Shown here piece after piece: positions 18,134 through 26,079 of a DNA stretch of 64,000 bases; positions within the stretch are counted from its first letter, which is position 1, and each line of letters begins with the position of its first letter. Source of the DNA: Ga0077555 sp050187415 (GTDB lineage: Bacteria; Pseudomonadota; Alphaproteobacteria; Rhizobiales; Hyphomicrobiaceae); NCBI GenBank assembly GCA_050187415.1, contig JBFWXN010000012.1, forward strand, positions 25,867 through 89,866. Direction: 5' to 3'. The notes beneath the pieces are model-generated. The model was not told where the DNA came from and did no database searches. It worked only from the letters and a program-made list of their open reading frames with translations. Made by a program: the position numbers and the translations under genes.

Positions 18134-19336
18134 GACGGGCCAAGTGGGCGGCGCCGATCCCCGGGCCCGGCCATCCTCGGAGGATTTAGACGCGGAGGAC
18201 ACCGCGCAACCCCGCATGCGCTCCTCGCAGTTCGAAACACGAAGGTCCGAAACCACGTTGGAGGTGTCCTCCACGTGTCGTCAAAATATCCGCGCTGCGA
18301 ACGCCGGGCAATTTGGATCGGTATTTTCACGACAATCCTTGTGCATTGCTTCTCTCGGACAGTGCGCTCCGATCGTGCATTGAAAGGCCTTATCGGCGTG
18401 ATTCCGGGAGCTTGCGTGCGGCAGGGGGCTGCGCACCGGCCGCTCCATTGTGGCCGCCGAGTGACAGCAAGCGGGCTCGTCGCGTTGGGGACGTCACGCC
18501 GGGGCCCAACTGGCGCCCAGGTCACTGGCTAATGGTCTCATGTGCAAAGGCGTGCGTGGCGAGTTCGGTGGCTTTGCGCAGTCGAGTGGAGTTGCGTCTG
18601 TGCGTTGGCTGAGTGCGGGCGGTTGCCCTGTTCCGGCGCGTACGCGGCCCTCCACCTTCTCCGGTTGACCTGATGCGGTGAGGGCGGCGCCATGGCGGGC
18701 AAAGGTGTGGACGACGCGCGGGTTCGCGCGGCCAGTCTCGGTCGCGGTGTCGATCTGGACTGGGACGACAGCACCGCGCATCCGGCAGCGGCGGCGCGTC
18801 GGACAGTCCCCACCGTCTCCACGGCTATGCCTCCGTCGACCGCGCGGACGATGACTGTGACCGCCGCGCGTGAAAGTGTCACATACATGCTGGCGGCGAG
18901 TGAAGCTCGTCTGCCTGATGCCCTTCGGGCACGCGCCGGCCTGGCCCACGTGCAGCCCAAGAATGCGCCCATGGAGGTGGCCGACACGGATGGAGCCCGG
19001 CGCACGTCGATGCGCCCCCTCCCGACCAGCGGCGAGCTCCATTGGGCAGGACGTCACGACCGCGAGCAGCGGCAAGTCGTTCGCGGCAGCGAGCCTTCGG
19101 CGCGTCCGGCCGATGCGCGTGGCAGCCTGCGTGCGATCGCACGACGCATCGGACCACAGACAGGGGAGGGCTGAGTTGCTTCGTCAGATGGTATCGAAGA
19201 CGTTCGCCTGAGAACTCACATGCGCCGTCCCGGAAAGGCGCCTCCTTAAGCACTAAATTAACCCGTCTAGCCTCAAATTCCGAAGGCAACGACGAAGAGT
19301 GCGGAGCGCGGATCCGCACCACGAGGGAAACACACA
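18134..19336 (+). other. Gene-poor stretch of 1.2 kb
   Basis: No reading frame here looks like a protein. The frames that are open (for example 18538-19005 minus and 18692-19174 plus) are Arg/Ala/Ser-rich, overlap one another and lack family features, as expected for GC-rich non-coding DNA. A spaced inverted repeat is present at 18191-18275. AT-richer sequence at about 19240-19290 may contain the promoter of the next gene. A decayed gene or a structured RNA is possible but cannot be shown. Confidence 0.5.
18191..18275. repeat. Spaced inverted repeat downstream of soeC
   Basis: GGAGGACACC (18194-18203) is the exact reverse complement of GGTGTCCTCC (18263-18272), and the match extends with one mismatch to 13 bases (18191-18203 with 18263-18275). 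The right arm is itself part of a short palindrome, GGAGG-TGT-CCTCC. It lies about 60-140 bases past soeC and could form a long hairpin in the transcript. Confidence 0.55.
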
Positions 19337-19996
19337 ATGCGCCCCACCAACCCTCCCTTCAGACCCTTCGAGACAAAAGAGGAGCGCGAGACCAGTTTGA
19401 TAGCGTTTATACGCAACGCCCTCGACGCGACCGCAAGCGGTCGCGTGGACGCGATTTCGGTGTTGGCACGTTCGCCGAGCAGCCCCGTGGTCGCGGCCCT
19501 GCTCACGCTGTCCGAGGAGCTTGCGGCAACCCGCGTCGGCTCACGGTTCGTGCTCGCGGGTGGTTCCGCGGCGGCCGAAAACGAAACATGGAATCTGACG
19601 TTCAGCGCCAGCTTCGTGCACGAAATCAGATTGACCAGCAGCCCGCGAGTACTCGATGGCCACGAGCAACTCATCGTGGGAGACCGGGCCGTGTGGTTCG
19701 GCGACTGCATGCGTCGAGACCCGACGAAGCGCGATGCGTTCAACAGCTATCTGCCGAACGACCCCGCCACCGCGCGTGCGAGCCGATTTGCATTCCAAAG
19801 CCTATGGCAACGCGCGCAGTCCATTTACCGCAACGGTGCCCTGTCGTCGGTGGTCGTGACCTCGTCTGAGGAGACCGGTGCCAGCACTGTTGCCGCCGTT
19901 CCCGCAGGGCCGGTCGACACCTTACGCCATCTTGGCGGCAATGGGTCATCGGTAGCCGAGACACTCGCCGCGTGGCAGCCGCTGACGCGTCACTAA
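19337..19996 (+). CDS. Hypothetical protein, faint phospholipase-D-like C-terminal half
   Basis: 219 residues, soluble, no signal peptide. AGGGA lies about nine bases before the ATG, which supports translation. Residues ~105-165 (GHEQLIVGDRAVWFGDCMRR, then DPTKRDAFNSYLP and a following helix with FQSLWQRAQ) resemble the region of PLD-like proteins where an H-x-(K/Q)-x-x-x-x-D strand precedes a G-(D/S)-x-N turn, but the catalytic HKD is not intact. I do not recognise a named family. It stands alone between a gene-poor region and the luciferase-like gene, which is convergent. Confidence 0.65.
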   Translation: MRPTNPPFRPFETKEERETSLIAFIRNALDATASGRVDAISVLARSPSSPVVAALLTLSEELAATRVGSRFVLAGGSAAAENETWNLTFSASFVHEIRLTSSPRVLDGHEQLIVGDRAVWFGDCMRRDPTKRDAFNSYLPNDPATARASRFAFQSLWQRAQSIYRNGALSSVVVTSSEETGASTVAAVPAGPVDTLRHLGGNGSSVAETLAAWQPLTRH

Positions 19997-20057
19997 GGCA
20001 CGCAACGCACCCCGACACTGCGCGGCGGCGATCGGCCGGTCCCCGCCGCCGCGTATG

Positions 20058-20966
20058 TCATGCGAACGCCGCGATGACTTCCTCGATGGCTTTCATCTGG
20101 TTTCCGGCCGCCGACGATGGCACGATGATCGGCGTCTTGATGCCGGCTTCGCGCCAGACCTCGATACCGTCGAGTACTTTCGATTTCGGCCCGAACAACG
20201 TGGTGTCGGCAAGCCACCTGTCGGAAAAGCATTTGGGCACATCCTCTTGGCGCCCCTCGGCGAGGGCCTTTTCGATGGCCTCCATCTCCTCGACGTAGCC
20301 CGCTTCCTTCCAGTAATTGCGATAGTTCGGCAGCAGGCCGTAAGACGTGAGCGTCTTGCGATTGACGGCCTTGGCGGCCTCGATGTCGTCGCAGATGCAG
20401 GTGGGCACCATGTTGCACACGGTGAAGTTCGGGTCGCTGCGCTTTGTCTCCGGCAGGACGGAGAGGCTCTGCTTCATGTGCGAACGGGCGCCATTGGCGA
20501 ACACCAGTCCGTCGGCCACCTCTCCGGAGAGTTGAACCATTTTCGTCCGCAGCGCCGCCAGGACGACGGGCGGCATGGCGCCGAGGCCCTGTGCTGCGCG
20601 ATAGCGCTCGACGAAGCTGCGCATGTCGGCCAGAGGTTTGCCCGGCGTCACGCCCATGCGGACATGGTGCGGCGCATGGCTGACGCCGACGCCGAGGCGG
20701 AAGCGCCCACCGGACACCTCGTGAATGAACGCTGCGCTCTGCGTGAAATCGCTGAGCGTGCGCGAGTAGATGGGTGCGATCGACGTGGCGAACGAGATCC
20801 GCTTCGTCGTCAAGGCCAGCGCCTCGCAAAGCGACATGTTCGAGAACATCGACGGCGACCAGATGCCGGCGAATCCAGCGTCCTCGATCCTCTGCGCCGC
20901 CTCGAGCGTGGCCCTGCGTCGTCCCGGCACGGCGACGAGGCTGATGGCGGGCATTTGCTTGGTCAT
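20058..20966 (-). CDS. LLM-class (luciferase-like) flavin/F420 oxidoreductase
   Basis: 302 residues, TIM-barrel of the bacterial luciferase-like superfamily. The segment SGGRFRLGVGVSHAPHHVRM and the early WSPSMFSNMSLCEALALTT are typical of the branch annotated as F420-dependent methylene-tetrahydromethanopterin reductase-like proteins. The cofactor (FMN or F420) and substrate cannot be told. Third gene of the minus-strand operon methyltransferase-nitronate monooxygenase-LLM, 45 bases after the second. Confidence 0.88.
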   Translation of the reverse strand: MTKQMPAISLVAVPGRRRATLEAAQRIEDAGFAGIWSPSMFSNMSLCEALALTTKRISFATSIAPIYSRTLSDFTQSAAFIHEVSGGRFRLGVGVSHAPHHVRMGVTPGKPLADMRSFVERYRAAQGLGAMPPVVLAALRTKMVQLSGEVADGLVFANGARSHMKQSLSVLPETKRSDPNFTVCNMVPTCICDDIEAAKAVNRKTLTSYGLLPNYRNYWKEAGYVEEMEAIEKALAEGRQEDVPKCFSDRWLADTTLFGPKSKVLDGIEVWREAGIKTPIIVPSSAAGNQMKAIEEVIAAFA

Positions 20967-21011
20967 GACGGCTTCCTTCCTGACGCGACGGAGCAGGTCG
21001 CATGTTCCGCT

Positions 21012-21965
21012 TCAAAGACCCGCGATCTCGGGCATTCTCTTGGCCAACCGGGCGGCCTCGGCCAGCATGCCGTCGATCAGTTCGCCCACCGTGGGGACGT
21101 CGTTGATCATCCCCGCGATCTGGCCCGCTGCGGATTGGCGCTTCTGGCTTTTGTCCTCGGCATTGCGCGTCGCACGGACGGCGCGCAGCGAGACCTGAAC
21201 GTCCGCCTCTGGAGCACGCTGCGCGAGAGCCTCCTCATAGGCGGCAATCTCGGGCGTCGCGATGCAGCGGACTGTTGCGCCGGTCATCGCGCGCGTGACG
21301 ATCGTGTCCGTCTCGCGCATTTCGAGCAGTCGTTGCCGCCCCCAGTCGTTGAGATCGGATTCGGTCGTCGCCATGAAGCGGGTACCCATTTGGATGCCTT
21401 GCGCGCCAAGGGCAAAGGCCGCGAGAAAACCGCGTGCATCGCCGATGCCGCCGGCCGCGAGCACCGGAATGCGGACCGCGTCGACGACCATCGGCACGAG
21501 CGGCATGGTGGCAACGGTGCCGACGTGCCCCCCTGCCTCCGTGCCCGATGCGACGACCGCATCCACGCCCTCCGCCTCCATGCGCCGCGCGTGCTCCACC
21601 GTGGGAATGACGGATACCACCTTGATGCCCGCCTTCTTCAACTTGGCGACCGCTTCCTCGCCCGGATCGGCCCGCCCAGTGGTGACCACGGGAATGCCTT
21701 GCTCGATGCACGTGGCGACGCAACGCTCCGTGATGCCGCGGCCCATCGGCATGATGTTGACGCCGAAAGGCAATGTCGTGCGCTGGCGGACGGCGGCGAT
21801 GTCCTCGCGCAAACGCTTGTCGGTTCCGCCAAATGTCGGCAGAACGCCGAGCCCCCCGGCGTTCGAGACCGCGGCGACCAACTCGACACCGCCTCCCCCC
21901 TGCATCGCGCCTTGCAGAATCGGAACACGGATGCCCAGGAGATCGCAGAGCGGTGTGTGGAACAT
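21012..21965 (-). CDS. Nitronate monooxygenase / 2-nitropropane dioxygenase family protein
   Basis: 317 residues, FMN-dependent TIM-barrel. Family marks are ILQGAMQGG, VSNAGGLGVLP, the phosphate/catalytic loop SGTEAGGHVG containing the conserved histidine, LAAGGIGDARG and GTRFMATTES. Proven members oxidise alkyl nitronates, but many genomic members have unknown enone or quinone reductase roles. It starts 10 bases after the methyltransferase stop. A second paralogue lies at 62035-63066. Confidence 0.92.
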   Translation of the reverse strand: MFHTPLCDLLGIRVPILQGAMQGGGGVELVAAVSNAGGLGVLPTFGGTDKRLREDIAAVRQRTTLPFGVNIMPMGRGITERCVATCIEQGIPVVTTGRADPGEEAVAKLKKAGIKVVSVIPTVEHARRMEAEGVDAVVASGTEAGGHVGTVATMPLVPMVVDAVRIPVLAAGGIGDARGFLAAFALGAQGIQMGTRFMATTESDLNDWGRQRLLEMRETDTIVTRAMTGATVRCIATPEIAAYEEALAQRAPEADVQVSLRAVRATRNAEDKSQKRQSAAGQIAGMINDVPTVGELIDGMLAEAARLAKRMPEIAGL

Positions 21966-21974
21966 GACGCCGCC

Positions 21975-22985
21975 TTACGCTTTCGAGCCGACGATGCGGC
22001 TCAGCGAGCCGGGGATGAACTCCTCGACAGTCACATCGCGGAAGCCGGCGGCCTCGAAATAGCCGATCACGTCGGCTTCCGAGTGGGCGACGCCCTCGGA
22101 TTCCGAGATCGCCTGTCCAAGACCCCAGTAGGCTGGCCCCCATGGCCCGGTGCGCTGGTTGTTGGTGGTTTCGCCGATCAGGTGGAACTGTCCACCTGGC
22201 AGCAGGGCATCGTGCGCCTTCTTCACGACCGAGGCGATGATCTCACGCGCGTACATGGGCAGGTTGGAGGCCATGATGGCGACGTCGCAGTCGGTCGGGA
22301 ATGGATCGGTGACGAAATTGCAGGGCTCCGCGGTGACGCGATCGGCGACGCCGTTCTCGGCAAGAAACTCGCGTGCCACGGTGACGACGGGCGGCAAATC
22401 GAGCACCACGCCGCGGATATGGGGGTGCTGCTTCGCCGCCTGGATGCAGTAGGCGCCCGAGCCGCCGCCGATATCCATGATGCGGCTGCGCCGGGCGAGG
22501 TCCACTTGGCGCACGAAACGGCGTCCGGCGCCCATGCCGATGGAATACGTCGCCTTGTGGTAGCGACGGGCGTCCTCCACCGTAAAGTCGCCGATCGAGC
22601 CCATGCGCTTGAGCTGTGGCACGCGCAAGTGCTCGGCGAGGCGGCCCCATTCATTCCACTGCGGCTTCGTAAAGGTGATCCAGGGCCCCATGTAGCCGGG
22701 CTCGCCGTCGACCAGGAACCGCTGCACGTCCGCGGCATTTGTCAATCGCTCGCCGTTTCGCTCGACGAGGCCGGCCGCGCACAGCACCACCACCAGCCGC
22801 TCGGCATTCGTCGGCAGAATGCCAACGGCCGCGGCGATCTCCTCGAAGCTGCCGGCACCCTTGGCGATCGCCGTGAACACACCGAGTTCGACGGCAGCCA
22901 TCAAGGCCGCCGACTGGCCATACGCCTGGGCAATGTTCTGAAGACGTACCGTTGTCAGGCTGGCACGTTCGGCGGGTTGGCTCAT
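21975..22985 (-). CDS. SAM-dependent O-methyltransferase (AdoMet_MTases_2 / COMT-like)
   Basis: 336 residues. I chose the ATG at 22985 because GAGGAA lies just upstream and the preceding 81 in-frame codons are low-complexity. The N-terminal ~90 residues form a winged-helix dimerisation domain (AALMAAVELGVFTAIAKGAG... TNAADVQRFL). The Rossmann domain has motif I RIMDIGGGSGAYCIQAA followed by VVLDLPPVVTVAREFL and VAIMASNLPMYA. This is the layout of small-molecule O-methyltransferases such as acetylserotonin or hydroxyneurosporene methyltransferases. The usual catalytic histidine near a LHDW motif is not obvious (SNLPMYA instead), so the acceptor may be unusual. First gene of the minus-strand operon. 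Confidence 0.85.
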   Translation of the reverse strand: MSQPAERASLTTVRLQNIAQAYGQSAALMAAVELGVFTAIAKGAGSFEEIAAAVGILPTNAERLVVVLCAAGLVERNGERLTNAADVQRFLVDGEPGYMGPWITFTKPQWNEWGRLAEHLRVPQLKRMGSIGDFTVEDARRYHKATYSIGMGAGRRFVRQVDLARRSRIMDIGGGSGAYCIQAAKQHPHIRGVVLDLPPVVTVAREFLAENGVADRVTAEPCNFVTDPFPTDCDVAIMASNLPMYAREIIASVVKKAHDALLPGGQFHLIGETTNNQRTGPWGPAYWGLGQAISESEGVAHSEADVIGYFEAAGFRDVTVEEFIPGSLSRIVGSKA

Positions 22986-23074
22986 TGGACGTTCCTCGTG
23001 TGTTTTTCGAAGTGTTCCCCAGAGATGCGGGCGACGCAATGGGCGAGAGCGGACGCTGCGTAGGGGCGCTGGGG

Positions 23075-23105
23075 TTGACAGTCCCGGCGGCGCTTGCCGC
23101 ATCAT
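23075..23105 (+). promoter_or_regulatory. Candidate promoter of the plus-strand LLM operon
   Basis: TTGACA at 23075-23080 is followed after 19 bases by CATCAT (23100-23105), within the 193-bp divergent region and about 75 bases before the monooxygenase start. The -35 element is perfect, the -10 poor. Confidence 0.35.
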
Positions 23106-23178
23106 GCGCGGATCGCCGCACCGCGCCCATGAGCTGGTGGGGTGGCAACGGCGGACGCGATAGCGCTCAGAGGATAGC

Positions 23179-24360
23179 ATGACCATCGGATCATCGGGCT
23201 CATCCATCGACGCAAGCCCCGCCGACATTTCCGGTTCGCCACTGGCAGAGGTTCTGCGCCAGCCTCTGATGCTCGGCCTCTTCCTCCCTATTCAGGACGG
23301 CGGGTGGTCGACCTCGACGTTGCCGCGTACCACCACCTGGACGTTCGATTACAACGCCGCACTCACGCGCGAGGCGGAAAACCTCGGCTTCGACCTTGTC
23401 TTCGGCCTTGCCCAATGGACTTCCAAAGGCGGGTACGGCGGACACATGCGCTATCGCGAGATCTCGATCGACAGCTTCATGACGGTGTCGGCGTTGGCGG
23501 CGGTCACCAAACGCATTCTCCTGATCTCCACGATCCACGTTCTTTACGGTCCGTGGCATCCGGTTCATCTCGCCAAGTTCGGTGCCACGCTCGACCACAT
23601 CTCGGGCGGAAGGTGGGGCGCCAATATCGTGACCGGCTATGCCGCGCGTGAACCGGCGATGTTCGGCATGACGAAGGTCGAGCACGACCGGCGCTACGAG
23701 ATGGCGGATGTCTTCGCCGAACGGCTGAAGCAACTCTGGACGGGCACGGAAAATCTGACTGTCGAAGGTCCCTTCTGGGCCATGGAGGACGCTTTCATTA
23801 CGCCGAAGCCGTGCTTTGGTCGTCCCATCCTCGTCAATGCAACCGGTTCGCCCGCCGGCATCGAGTACGCGGCCCGGCATTCGGATATCGTCTTCATCAC
23901 GAGCCCGTCGGGCAACCAGCTCAAGCACGCGCTGGAGAGTGTACCGGCTCATGCCCAGGCTATTCGCGATGCGGCGCGGCGCCATGGCCGCCAGATCCGC
24001 ACGATCATCAACCCGATGGTCGTGTGCCGGCCGACGGAACGCGAGGCGATGGCCTATCGCGATGCCATTCTCGACGCGGCCGACACCGGCGCGGTCGAGG
24101 GCTTTGCCGCGCATGGGCGGGCGGGCGATGCTCAATCCTGGAGCAAGGCCGAGCGGCTCGATCGTGCCTTGGGCGGCAATCTGCATTTGGTCGGCTCGCC
24201 GGAGCAAATCGTCGACGGCTTCATCCGCCTGAAGAAAGCCGGCTGCGATGGCGTGCAGCTCACGTTCTATGATTTCTCGGTGGATCTTGCCTATTTCGGT
24301 GAGGCTGTTCTGCCCCTGATGATCGAGGCCGGTCTGCGCCTGCCCGTCGTCCGCGCATAG
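23179..24360 (+). CDS. LLM-class FMN-dependent monooxygenase (RutA/SfnG/SsuD-like)
   Basis: 393 residues. TIM-barrel monooxygenase of the reduced-flavin type: FDYNAALTREAENLGFDLVF, QWTSKGGYGG, SGGRWGANIVTGY and GSPEQIVDGF match the group containing alkanesulfonate (SsuD), dimethylsulfone (SfnG) and pyrimidine (RutA) monooxygenases. The substrate is not determinable from sequence; a C-S or C-N bond cleaving oxygenase is the family expectation. It heads a plus-strand operon with an SDR and an alpha/beta hydrolase. Confidence 0.88.
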   Translation: MTIGSSGSSIDASPADISGSPLAEVLRQPLMLGLFLPIQDGGWSTSTLPRTTTWTFDYNAALTREAENLGFDLVFGLAQWTSKGGYGGHMRYREISIDSFMTVSALAAVTKRILLISTIHVLYGPWHPVHLAKFGATLDHISGGRWGANIVTGYAAREPAMFGMTKVEHDRRYEMADVFAERLKQLWTGTENLTVEGPFWAMEDAFITPKPCFGRPILVNATGSPAGIEYAARHSDIVFITSPSGNQLKHALESVPAHAQAIRDAARRHGRQIRTIINPMVVCRPTEREAMAYRDAILDAADTGAVEGFAAHGRAGDAQSWSKAERLDRALGGNLHLVGSPEQIVDGFIRLKKAGCDGVQLTFYDFSVDLAYFGEAVLPLMIEAGLRLPVVRA

Positions 24361-24449
24361 CGACCACTTCGATATTTCTGGACAACCGCGGCTTGCGGAC
24401 CGGACAATCCACCGCACAAAATAACGAGATCACCGGAGGGAGACGCCGC

Positions 24450-25214
24450 ATGCGCTTCAAGGGACGAGTCGCGCTGATCACGGCAGCGGCCAGCGGAATT
24501 GGCCGTGCGACGGCTGACATCGTCGCGCGCGAGGGCGGGGCGGTTGCGCTGGTCGACACCAACAAAGAGCGGCTCGAGGCGGCTGTCTCCGAGATCGTGG
24601 CCGCCGGAGGCAAGGCGCATCCCTACAATGCAAGCGCCCTCGACGCGAAGGCGGTGGATGCGGTCGCGGCCGACGTCGCGAGCCGCTTCGGCAGCATCGA
24701 TATCCTCGTCAACGGCGTGGGCGGCTCGACCATCATCGCCAAGCCCGGTGCTGAAACCGACGAACTGACCCTGGCCGACTGGCAAGCCATCGTCGACTTC
24801 AACCTGAATGGCACATTCCTTTTCACGCACGCCGTCATCCCGATCATGAAGCGCCAGAAGCGCGGCAAGATCGTCAACATCGCGTCGATCGCGGGGCGGG
24901 GCAAAAGCGTCGCCTCCTCGTCGGCCTATGCGGCGGCGAAAGGCGGCATCATCGCCTTCACCACGAAGCTCTCGCACGAGCTCGGGCCCTTCGGCATCAA
25001 CGTGAATGCGATCGCGCCTTCCATGACGCTGACCGAGCGGATCGGTCCCCGGTGGGAGCAGCAGCCGCCCGAGAAGCAGGCGGCCGACATCGAGCGCATC
25101 CCGTTGCGGCGCATGGCCCAGGCGGTCGACCAGGCTAACGTCGTCGCCTTTCTCGGATCATCCGACGCGGATTACGTGACGGGCCTGACCATCGACGTCA
25201 CCGGCGGCCTTTGA
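24450..25214 (+). CDS. Short-chain dehydrogenase/reductase
   Basis: 254 residues, classical SDR. The cofactor loop is TAAASGIGRA; catalytic residues lie in IASIAGRG (Ser region) and YAAAKGG (Tyr-x-x-x-Lys), and the structural NGVGG replaces the usual NNAG. An acidic residue after the second strand (VALVDTNK) suggests NAD preference. The ATG at 24450 has GGAGGGAG upstream. It lies 89 bases after the monooxygenase and probably oxidises or reduces its product. Confidence 0.92.
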   Translation: MRFKGRVALITAAASGIGRATADIVAREGGAVALVDTNKERLEAAVSEIVAAGGKAHPYNASALDAKAVDAVAADVASRFGSIDILVNGVGGSTIIAKPGAETDELTLADWQAIVDFNLNGTFLFTHAVIPIMKRQKRGKIVNIASIAGRGKSVASSSAYAAAKGGIIAFTTKLSHELGPFGINVNAIAPSMTLTERIGPRWEQQPPEKQAADIERIPLRRMAQAVDQANVVAFLGSSDADYVTGLTIDVTGGL

Positions 25215-25242
25215 CCGGCCGATTGCGCAGCATGGAGTTGAC

Positions 25243-25932
25243 ATGACAACGTTCGTTCTCATTCACGGTGCCTATCAGGGCGGCTGGATCTGGCAACGCA
25301 TTACCAGCCGGTTGCGCGATCAGGGCCATGCGGCCTACGCGCCGACGCTCGATGGCTGTGCCGAGCGCAAGGGAAGCTTGCGGGCCGGCATCACGACCGA
25401 AACACACGCCCAGGAAATTGCCGATCTGCTGTTCTACGAGGACCTGAAGGACGTCGTCTTGGTCGGGACCTCGTCCGGAGGCATGGTGATGGCGTCGGTC
25501 GCGGAGCGCGTTCCCGAGCGCGTGTCGCGAGTGGTCTTCGCCGATGCTTTGGCGCTGTTCGACGGCGAGAAGATACGCGACATCGTAAAGCGCACGGCCA
25601 CGATCGAGGGTGAGATTGCGATCGGGCCGGATCGGAAGGACGCCGCCGACCGATTGTTCGCCGGCCTCGACGAGGCAACGAAGCAGTGGGCGGCGGAACG
25701 GATCTCGTTGCATCCGCGGGCGGTATTCTACGAGCCTGTCGACCTCAAGCATTTCTGGGACAGGCCGTGGAAGGCATCCGTCCTGTACTGCTCAGGTGCC
25801 CCCAACCCGGGCGAGGCACACATTCGCCGCGCCTGCGACCGGTTGAATGGTCGCTGGCACGTGATAGATACCGGCCACTATCCGATGCTCTCGACACCCG
25901 ATGAACTGACCCGTTTCATTCTGCAGGAATGA
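25243..25932 (+). CDS. Alpha/beta hydrolase (methylesterase/hydroxynitrile-lyase-like)
   Basis: 229 residues. The oxyanion segment VLIHGAYQGGWIW, nucleophile elbow GTSSGG (S77) and C-terminal histidine in DTGHYPML are all in place, as in the plant-esterase-like group of bacterial hydrolases. It starts 28 bases after the SDR stop and ends the plus-strand operon. It may cleave an ester or lactone formed upstream in the pathway; this is inferred from context only. Confidence 0.9.
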   Translation: MTTFVLIHGAYQGGWIWQRITSRLRDQGHAAYAPTLDGCAERKGSLRAGITTETHAQEIADLLFYEDLKDVVLVGTSSGGMVMASVAERVPERVSRVVFADALALFDGEKIRDIVKRTATIEGEIAIGPDRKDAADRLFAGLDEATKQWAAERISLHPRAVFYEPVDLKHFWDRPWKASVLYCSGAPNPGEAHIRRACDRLNGRWHVIDTGHYPMLSTPDELTRFILQE

Positions 25933-26079
25933 GCAGCTCGATCGGCCTCGGACGTTAATCGTGCTGTCCGTCTGGCAGCGCGCGGGGCGAATATTGCGAC
26001 CTCTCCGCGGGGCTCGCAGCTTGCCGGGTCGCGGGACATGCTCCGCGTGGCTCTCAACCTCTGTCGCAGGGAGTCGCCA

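Noticed and set aside
18692..19174. 160-codon plus-strand frame in the gene-poor region
   Set aside because: Low-complexity Ala/Arg/Thr composition, overlapped by equally open minus-strand frames, and no ribosome-binding site.
20055..23063. 1002-codon open frame on the plus strand
   Set aside because: It lies entirely antisense to three well-supported genes, is rich in Arg/His/Asp/Gly with no family features, and is the expected mirror frame of GC-rich coding DNA.
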